This document shows positions 6,214 to 11,735 of a DNA stretch of 13,561 nucleotides, piece after piece (the stretch's first letter is position 1; each line of letters begins with the position of its first letter). The translations under genes were made by a program, and so were the position numbers. The notes beneath the pieces were generated by a model. The model saw only the letters and a program-made list of their open reading frames with translations, did not search any database and had not been told where the DNA came from. Source of the stretch: Treponema sp. (GTDB taxonomy: Bacteria > Spirochaetota > Spirochaetia > Treponematales > Breznakiellaceae); assembly GCA_031257595.1 (NCBI GenBank), contig JAIROH010000190.1, positions 1 to 13,561 of the forward strand, read 5' to 3'.

Positions 6214-8277
6214 CTAATCGCCATTGTTGTCATCTTCATCGCCGTCATCCTTCCTGATCTCAGGCTTCCATGATTCATCACCGATGAATTTTCCGTAGGT
6301 CCTGGCGGCCTCCCGCGCCTGTTTTTCAGCGGCGGCGATTTCACCGTCCAGGGCGTCGATTTTTTCGTCAATTGTATTCATGCGCTTGAGGTACTTCTGA
6401 CCATGGGGGCTTGAGCTGCCCGCGGATTCGAGGTTTTTCCGTATTCTCTCCTGATCTTCAATGAGTTTTTCTTTTTCGGCGGCAAGCTCCTCAAGCCTTT
6501 CATGTTCTTCATCGGCTTTCTTTTTCAGCGCCATTGCTTTACCAAAGGATTCCCTCACACCGGCGGGAAGTTCGCCGTTTGCGGCATAAGTCAGCATCAC
6601 GTCTTCGGACATCCCCACCAGAGTCAGCATTTTGGTCAGTGGTTTTTCCTCTGTAACGGTAAAACTAATTTCGGCGCCGGCGGGAAGATCCGTCTTAAAA
6701 CGGTAGCAATCAAACGTTTCTTCCATGTATTCCGTTGGCTCTACAAGAACGGCGTCATTGAAAATACGCTTGCGGTGTTGAATGATGAGTTTTTTCGCGA
6801 TATCCGCGGCGTTCCTGACGGTGTAAATCCGTTTGTAAATCTCGCGCCGCTTTATGGTTACGCAGCCTTCCGCGACCGAGGCGGATACGAGAACTGTTTC
6901 ATTTTCCCAATCTATGAAGCCTGTTACCGTAAGATCCTCACCATAGGAGATAAGGCGTTGTTCGTTTTCCGGGAGAAATCCGACAAGTGCGTCTCCGGCG
7001 TAGGCGCCGTCGTATACCGTAATGGGGCCCGCGGGAAGCTTCATGCCCGTGGTATTGGTCAGCCTTACGCTTATGGCCGGGTTCAAAGAACAGCCCGTCA
7101 TCTCATCATCGGTGAGCACCAGAAACTTTTCGGCTTCAAGGGGAGAGTCTACCAGGGGAAACATGGCGCTGCTCCGGCGGGCAAGATTCACCGGCCGCCT
7201 GAAGGTAAACTCAAACTGATCTCCTGAGTCCCGCGCCCTGGCGGTTTCCACCTTTGAAACGCTTTCATCATTAAGAGCCGCGAGATAATCGCTTGAGCTT
7301 TCTTCATTGTTTTCATTGACGCTGAAAGATCGGTTGATGTCTTCCCGTACCGTAGAGCGCCGCGGGGAAAAAGAAGCGACAGCCCCGTTACGGAAAGGCA
7401 GTGTGCCCGATTCGTAGGTTCTTGCCTTCGCGAAATTGGCGATGGCCAGGGGGAGCACCGGTCTGTCCGTATGGTAAGGCGCGTAAAGGTTCTGAATGAA
7501 CGAAACGGGCCTGCCGATAACCAGGGAAAGCTCCACGTCGTTCCAGTCGCTGTTGCTGTCGTTGTCCACGACAGCCCAGCCCTGAAGCAGGGGCTTTTCC
7601 CCGCCAAGGTCGAGATGGTAGGCTGCCTTCCACACCGGCGCGGGAATCACATAGCTTAAGGAAACCTCGCGGCTGCCTTCGCCGGGGAGCGAAAGCGAAA
7701 GGTCCACGCTTTTCTTGTCCCTGGCGGAAAGAAGAAGATCAAGGGCGCGGTTAAAATCGGCGGATATTTTTTTGTCCCTGTACGCGTAATTGGTGATATT
7801 CTTGATGGGGACGGACCTTATGCCTCCCGCCGTTAACAGCAGAAGCAGGACGTCCCGAAGTTCGCCTGCTTTTGTTTCCGTCGTTTCACCGTCAAATTTT
7901 ACGGGAACGAATTCATAGTCCACCGCGAGAATGCGTCCCGAGACAGAGGAGGGAGCAACAGTATCGGAAGGCAGCAGGGAAACTTCAATATCCGCGCCCC
8001 GCAGGGAGTCAAGAATATCCAAAATGCCTCCCTTTTTTTTCGACGAGAGCCCGACTTTGAGGCTTTGCAGGGATTCTTCAACCGCTTCCGGGGAGGAATA
8101 GCTCACCGCCGGGAAATCTGAAGCCGGGTCGTTTATAGCCAGGGACTTGAGGGCGTCGTTCACGGCGTCGTTTTTGAAAGACAGCGAAACATGCTCCGGT
8201 TTTTCGGCTTTGCCGGAATGTTCAAAATAGCCGACTCCCGAAGAAAAGAGGGAAATGCGTTTAAGGGGAAGTTCCAT
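6214..8277 (-). CDS. DUF4139 domain-containing protein, cytoplasmic, with C-terminal coiled coil
   Basis: 687 residues of a conserved family without an agreed biochemical function. DUF4139 features are clear: VSLSYVIPAPVWKAAYHLDL (about 202-221), then LLQGWAVVDNDSNSDWNDVELSLVIGRPVSFIQ, a phrase diagnostic for the family. The N-terminus MELPLKRISLFSSGVGYFEH is a typical start for bacterial members. It has no signal peptide or membrane segment, so it should be cytoplasmic. From about 577 it becomes a long charged helix and coiled coil (to about 660) and ends in an acidic tail rich in Asp and Asn. The start is secure: AGGAG (plus-strand CTCCT, 8284-8288) lies six bases before the ATG. An AT-rich upstream stretch holds TATACT (complement of 8308-8313) as a possible -10 but no good -35. 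Gaps of 108 bp to rdgB and 131 bp to the next gene suggest it is its own unit. Confidence 0.88.
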   Translation of the reverse strand: MELPLKRISLFSSGVGYFEHSGKAEKPEHVSLSFKNDAVNDALKSLAINDPASDFPAVSYSSPEAVEESLQSLKVGLSSKKKGGILDILDSLRGADIEVSLLPSDTVAPSSVSGRILAVDYEFVPVKFDGETTETKAGELRDVLLLLLTAGGIRSVPIKNITNYAYRDKKISADFNRALDLLLSARDKKSVDLSLSLPGEGSREVSLSYVIPAPVWKAAYHLDLGGEKPLLQGWAVVDNDSNSDWNDVELSLVIGRPVSFIQNLYAPYHTDRPVLPLAIANFAKARTYESGTLPFRNGAVASFSPRRSTVREDINRSFSVNENNEESSSDYLAALNDESVSKVETARARDSGDQFEFTFRRPVNLARRSSAMFPLVDSPLEAEKFLVLTDDEMTGCSLNPAISVRLTNTTGMKLPAGPITVYDGAYAGDALVGFLPENEQRLISYGEDLTVTGFIDWENETVLVSASVAEGCVTIKRREIYKRIYTVRNAADIAKKLIIQHRKRIFNDAVLVEPTEYMEETFDCYRFKTDLPAGAEISFTVTEEKPLTKMLTLVGMSEDVMLTYAANGELPAGVRESFGKAMALKKKADEEHERLEELAAEKEKLIEDQERIRKNLESAGSSSPHGQKYLKRMNTIDEKIDALDGEIAAAEKQAREAARTYGKFIGDESWKPEIRKDDGDEDDNNGD

Positions 8278-8385
8278 AGGTTACTCCTGTTGTTTAATTA
8301 TTGCAATAGTATATACCATATTTGGATATTTTCTCTGAGTATTTTCTCGGTTATGAAAACCTTCCCCCGGCAGGGCGCCTTTTGC

Positions 8386-9087
8386 CTATACGGGGTAATG
8401 TGTGGAGTTTCCGCTTTGCGGAAACTCCGCTGCAATCCGGCTGTGCCGGATTGTGCAGCCATCGGCCAGCAGTTTCGCGATTACCTTTGCCGCCTTACCC
8501 CGATGGCTGGCGGCATTTTTTTCTTCGCCGGACAGTTCCGCGACGGTACGGCCGAATTCCCTCAGAAAGACAATCGGGTCGTAGCCGAATCCCCCGGAGC
8601 CGCGGGCGGCTGTAATGTTTGGGACAAGTTCGCCTTCGAGGGTTTCCTGGACGACATAAAAACGGTACGGGCTGTAAAGAAGCGCCATCGCGCATACAAA
8701 GCGGCAGGCCCGGCTTTTCGTTCCGGGTTTCGCGCCCGCGACCGCCGCGTTTACTTCTTCCAGCAGCATCGCGTTCCGTTCCGCGGCGCCGATTTTTTTT
8801 CCGTTCACCGAGCCGTAGCGGGCCGAAAAAATTCCGGGCCTGCCGTCCAGCGCGTCCACGCAGAGGCCGGAATCGTCGGCGAGTACCGGGCCGGAACCGG
8901 AAAACGCCGGATGGGCGTACAGGGCCCTTGCCTTGATAACGGCGTTTTCCGCGAAACAGGAACCCCTTTCATCGGGATCGAAGTCAGCGATTCCCGCGTT
9001 GGCGGGGATCAGGACGGAATGGCCGGCCAGAATTGCCGCCAACTCTTTTTGTTTATGGACGTTTCCCGACGCAAGCCATATAGTCAT
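8386..9087 (-). CDS. rdgB: RdgB/HAM1 dITP/XTP pyrophosphatase with an acquired C-terminal tail
   Basis: Hydrolyses non-canonical purine nucleoside triphosphates (dITP, XTP, ITP) to monophosphate and pyrophosphate, keeping them out of DNA and RNA. Motifs in the 233 residues: SGNVHKQKE (7-15, triphosphate binding), FAENAVIKA (45-53), LADDSGLCVDALDGRPG (69-85, catalytic Asp around 71), SGGFGYDPIVF (164-174) and SHRGKA (194-199). The family normally ends soon after LLADG, here at about 210. Residues 211-233 are extra and are encoded by a double-palindrome DNA element at 8404-8459. The ATG at 9087 is the only in-frame choice after an upstream TAG. It has no close ribosome-binding site, and a promoter -10 lies six bases away. 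The divergent DHH gene starts 38 bp further on. The catalytic core looks intact. Confidence 0.95.
   Translation of the reverse strand: MTIWLASGNVHKQKELAAILAGHSVLIPANAGIADFDPDERGSCFAENAVIKARALYAHPAFSGSGPVLADDSGLCVDALDGRPGIFSARYGSVNGKKIGAAERNAMLLEEVNAAVAGAKPGTKSRACRFVCAMALLYSPYRFYVVQETLEGELVPNITAARGSGGFGYDPIVFLREFGRTVAELSGEEKNAASHRGKAAKVIAKLLADGCTIRHSRIAAEFPQSGNSTHYPV
8404..8459. repeat. Double-palindrome element at the 3' end of rdgB
   Basis: Two hairpins lie back to back. The first is a perfect 11-bp inverted repeat (8404-8414 with 8418-8428, loop TTT). The second has a perfect 9-bp core (8433-8441 with 8445-8453, loop TGT) extended by GCTGC/GCAGC across a 2-base bulge (8429-8459). Neither is followed by a T-run. 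The paired layout resembles mobile palindromic elements of the REP/BIME or coding-palindrome kind. It lies wholly within the rdgB frame and accounts for nearly all of the extra C-terminal tail. Confidence 0.75.
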
Positions 9088-9093
9088 ATCGTC

Positions 9094-9122
9094 ACTATAC
9101 TATCCTCTTTCCCGGCTGTATA
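9094..9122 (-). promoter_or_regulatory. Candidate rdgB promoter giving a leaderless mRNA
   Basis: On the minus strand, TATACA (plus-strand 9117-9122, 4 of 6 for -35), a 17-bp spacer and TATAGT (9094-9099, 5 of 6 for -10) are followed by six bases and then the rdgB ATG. The expected transcription start is the A of the start codon. A purine stretch AGAGGA lies about 16 bases from the ATG, too far to serve as a ribosome-binding site. Confidence 0.5.
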
Positions 9123-9124
9123 CT
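9119..9124 (+). promoter_or_regulatory. Candidate -10 element for the DHH-CBS operon
   Basis: TATACT on the plus strand (5 of 6 for -10) ends one base before the ATG at 9126, and transcription would begin near 9131. The sequence 17 bp upstream is a poor -35 (TATACT at 9096-9101). The element overlaps the -35 of the divergent rdgB promoter. If it is used, the GTG at 9132 would be the likely leaderless start. Confidence 0.3.
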
Positions 9125-9125
9125 C

Positions 9126-10460
9126 ATGTTCGTGAACATAGCTTTCGGTCATACCAATATGGATCTGGACTGTCTCGGTTCCCTGATCCTTGTAAAAAAG
9201 CTTTTTCCCGATTATGTTCTGGTACGGAGCAGGCTGATTCATCCCGCGGCCTATACCCTGTACAATCTTTTTGAAAGCCATTTCGGTTTTGCCGAACCCG
9301 TGGATCTGGAAGGGGAAACAATCGAAAATATCATCGTTGTGGACACGTCGAGTTCCGCCCGGATCAAGGAGTATCTGGAACATATCCGCGGCCCGCATCC
9401 GAATATCACGATTTACGATCACCACCCCGCGGAACACTGCGACATACTGGGCGCCCGCCGCGTGGGGTTCCCCTGGGGGGCCAACACGTCGGGACTGGGC
9501 GGGCTTGCCAGGGAACGGGGAATACGCCTTGAAAGCGAGGAGGCGACCATCGCCCTTACGGGGATCTATGCCGACACCGGCTGCCTTATCTACGAAAATG
9601 TAAAGCCGCTGGATCTGGAAGTGGCGGCCTGGCTTCTTGACATGGGGGCGTCGCTCAAGCTGGTTAAATCGTTCCTTGAAACAATCAAGGAAGATGATCA
9701 GATTCAGATTCTCAACAGGCTTTTGCTTGCCGCCCAGCCTTCCAGTATTCAGGGCAACGAAATCCTCCTGAGCTACCTTGAGCTTGACAGGCAGGTGTCC
9801 GGCCTTGCCGCGGTAATTGAAAAAATCACCGACGTGAAAAACCCCGATGCGTATTTTGCCGTCTTTTTCATACCGAAGAACAACACGGCCCTCGTCATAG
9901 CCCGGAGCCGGAGATCCCGCATCGACCTTCACGAGATCCTTGCTCCGTACGGCGGCGGGGGCCATCAGTCGGCGGCTTCGGCGAAACTAAACGCAGGGGA
10001 CGGCCGGCTGTTTTACGATGAATTGCGGGAATACCTGGAACGTTCGCTTGCGCCGGCGCTCCGGGCACGCGATATTATGAGTAGGGAAGTGTTTTCGGTA
10101 AACGAAAACCAGAGCCTGCTTGAGGCTTCAAAATACATGGAACAGGTAAACCATACGGGACTTCCCGTACTCGACAATGAAGGAAAACTAAACGGCTTTT
10201 TAAGTCTTAGGGAAATTATGAAAGGCAGAAAAAATTCCCAGATGAGTTCCCCGGTCAGGGCGTACATGATCCGGAATGTGATCAGCGCGCCGCCGGGGAT
10301 TACGATGAGGGAGATAGAACGGCTTTTTTTCAGGCACCATATCGGGCACCTTCCGATTGTGGAGAATAACGCGCTTGCGGGTATTGTAAGCCGGGGAGAT
10401 TACCTCCGGGGCAGGATGCGGCCGCCTTCCGTTCCCGCGGCCGGCACAACGGAGGAATAG
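9126..10460 (+). CDS. DHH/DHHA1 phosphoesterase with tandem CBS domains
   Basis: A predicted metal-dependent phosphoesterase acting on short RNA, cyclic dinucleotides, nucleotides or pyrophosphate-like substrates; sequence alone does not decide. The DHH motifs are complete: GHTNMDLDCLGS (8-19), VVDTS (72-76), YDHHP (97-101) and YADTG (148-152). The DHHA1 glycine motif GGGGHQSAAS is at 276-285. Two CBS domains follow (about 314-367, starting ARDIMSREVFSV, and 376-430, VRAYMIRNVISA), which commonly bind adenine nucleotides and would tie activity to energy state. In long bacterial A-adding tRNA nucleotidyltransferases the same DHH-CBS-CBS block precedes a nucleotidyltransferase; here the protein stops after the CBS pair. 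No ribosome-binding site precedes the ATG at 9126, and GTG 9132 is a plausible alternative start (442 residues). The stop overlaps the start of the next gene by one base. Confidence 0.9.
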   Translation: MFVNIAFGHTNMDLDCLGSLILVKKLFPDYVLVRSRLIHPAAYTLYNLFESHFGFAEPVDLEGETIENIIVVDTSSSARIKEYLEHIRGPHPNITIYDHHPAEHCDILGARRVGFPWGANTSGLGGLARERGIRLESEEATIALTGIYADTGCLIYENVKPLDLEVAAWLLDMGASLKLVKSFLETIKEDDQIQILNRLLLAAQPSSIQGNEILLSYLELDRQVSGLAAVIEKITDVKNPDAYFAVFFIPKNNTALVIARSRRSRIDLHEILAPYGGGGHQSAASAKLNAGDGRLFYDELREYLERSLAPALRARDIMSREVFSVNENQSLLEASKYMEQVNHTGLPVLDNEGKLNGFLSLREIMKGRKNSQMSSPVRAYMIRNVISAPPGITMREIERLFFRHHIGHLPIVENNALAGIVSRGDYLRGRMRPPSVPAAGTTEE

Positions 10461-11545
10461 TGGCCACTACTTTTTTTTCGGATATGATTGATCCGAAATA
10501 CAATATAGCGATCCTCGATTTGACCGGAACCCGGCGCGCCGATCCCGAATCGGATATCTACGGCGCCGAAAAGCTTGTTGTGTTAAGCGATCTGCACATG
10601 GGCTACGGCCCAAGGGACGATCTTGCCCAAAACGGCAGGCTTCTTACCGATATGCTGGAAAGCTATTACCTTTCCCAGGGCTGGCACCTTGTGCTTAACG
10701 GCGACATTGAAGAAATACTCCGCTATCCCCTTTCCGCGATCCGTTCCCAGTGGCCCAGGTTGTTCGCCGTATTCGACAGTTTTGCCTCAAAGGGGAGGCT
10801 TTGTAAAACCATCGGAAACCACGACGAAGACCTTGTCTTTGAAAAAAATTACCCCTACAAATTGTACAACGCGGTACGGGTCGAAACCTCCCGCCTTCCC
10901 CTGTACGTGTACCACGGACACCAGTCTTCCAGGGTATATACGGATTACAACAACCTGGTGCGGAATGTCATTCGCTATATCCTTAAACCGTTCGGCATAC
11001 GGAATATTTCTTCGGCACGCAGTCCCCACCGCCGTTTTTTTGTGGAAAAACAGGCCTATGATTTTGCGATGGCGCATAACTGTATCTCTGTTATAGGACA
11101 TACCCACAGGGCGCTCTTTGAATCCCTGGGCCGTTTTGACTACATCAAATTTGAGATAGAACGGCTGTGCAGGGACTATTCCGACGCCGCCGGGGCGGAA
11201 AAGGTCAAAATCGCCGGGGAGGTCGCCGCTTTACGGGAAGATCTGCGCAAGCTGAAAAGATCCGAGCGGAGGGACGTACTCCGGCAGAGTCTCTATGGCG
11301 ACGAACTGCCGGTTCCCTGCCTTTTCAACTCGGGAAGCGCGATCAGCAAAAAGGGGATAAACGCCCTGGAACTGAACAACGACGGCATAGCCCTGGTGTA
11401 TTGGTTTACCGAAGGGGACGGGAAAAAATTTATCAGCCGGGGAAATTACGAGATATTCAAGCTGCGGGGGACAAGGCAGCGCCGGGCGGTGCTGAACCAG
11501 GACAGACTGGACTACATCAAGGCGCGGATTGAGCTGCTCGGATAA
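10460..11545 (+). CDS. Calcineurin-like metallophosphoesterase
   Basis: A 361-residue two-metal phosphoesterase of unknown substrate. All metallophosphatase motifs are present: LSDLH (42-46), LNGDIEE (79-85), GNHDED (119-124), YHGHQ (151-155) and GHTH (213-216). A charged helical or coiled-coil insert (about 226-280) precedes the closing NSGS segment, and the C-terminal part (about 300-361) is a conserved beta-rich end. It resembles the broad LpxH-like or 'phosphoesterase' group, but treponemes usually lack classical lipid A, so an LpxH role is not assumed. Translation starts at GTG, sharing one base with the DHH-CBS stop (TAGTG). GGAGGA lies at 10451-10456. ATG 10484 is a less likely start. 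The overlap indicates coupled translation with the DHH-CBS enzyme and a possible shared pathway. Confidence 0.9.
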   Translation: MATTFFSDMIDPKYNIAILDLTGTRRADPESDIYGAEKLVVLSDLHMGYGPRDDLAQNGRLLTDMLESYYLSQGWHLVLNGDIEEILRYPLSAIRSQWPRLFAVFDSFASKGRLCKTIGNHDEDLVFEKNYPYKLYNAVRVETSRLPLYVYHGHQSSRVYTDYNNLVRNVIRYILKPFGIRNISSARSPHRRFFVEKQAYDFAMAHNCISVIGHTHRALFESLGRFDYIKFEIERLCRDYSDAAGAEKVKIAGEVAALREDLRKLKRSERRDVLRQSLYGDELPVPCLFNSGSAISKKGINALELNNDGIALVYWFTEGDGKKFISRGNYEIFKLRGTRQRRAVLNQDRLDYIKARIELLG

Positions 11546-11602
11546 AAGCGGGCTTTGCGGTTCATCCTTTTCCGCAAAAAAGTGACGGTTTTCGCATTAG
11601 AG

Positions 11603-11631
11603 TTGTTTTTACAATAAAATGGGCCAATAAT
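11603..11631 (+). promoter_or_regulatory. Candidate promoter of the sensor kinase gene
   Basis: TTGTTT (11603-11608, 3 of 6 for -35), a 17-bp spacer and AATAAT (11626-11631, 5 of 6 for -10). Transcription would start near 11638, leaving an AT-rich leader of about 98 nt. I recognise no known regulatory RNA in the 190-bp gap (11546-11735). Confidence 0.4.
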
Positions 11632-11735
11632 GATAGGAAGTAATTCTCATAGAAGTGCTCATCAAGCAGGTTTAGACAGACCCTATGTAAAAGAATTTGT
11701 GAAAAAATGCTCCGGTTTCCAGGAGGTGCTACCTT

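Noticed and set aside
5225..6217. Long plus-strand open frame (330 codons)
   Set aside because: It is opposite the helicase and export-protein genes, both with full family motifs. Its product is Arg/Gly-rich with no recognisable domain.
8191..9135. Plus-strand open frame of 314 codons
   Set aside because: It is antisense to rdgB and the start of the DUF4139 gene; composition is that of a GC-rich shadow frame.
9084..9965. Minus-strand open frame of 293 codons
   Set aside because: It is opposite the DHH domain, whose catalytic motifs are all present; the minus frame has no motif or ribosome-binding site.
11554..11578. Hairpin TTTGCGG/CCGCAAA after the metallophosphoesterase gene, considered as a terminator
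   Set aside because: The 7-bp stem has an 11-base loop and is followed by A residues, not T, on the plus strand. It could be chance or a weak bidirectional structure.
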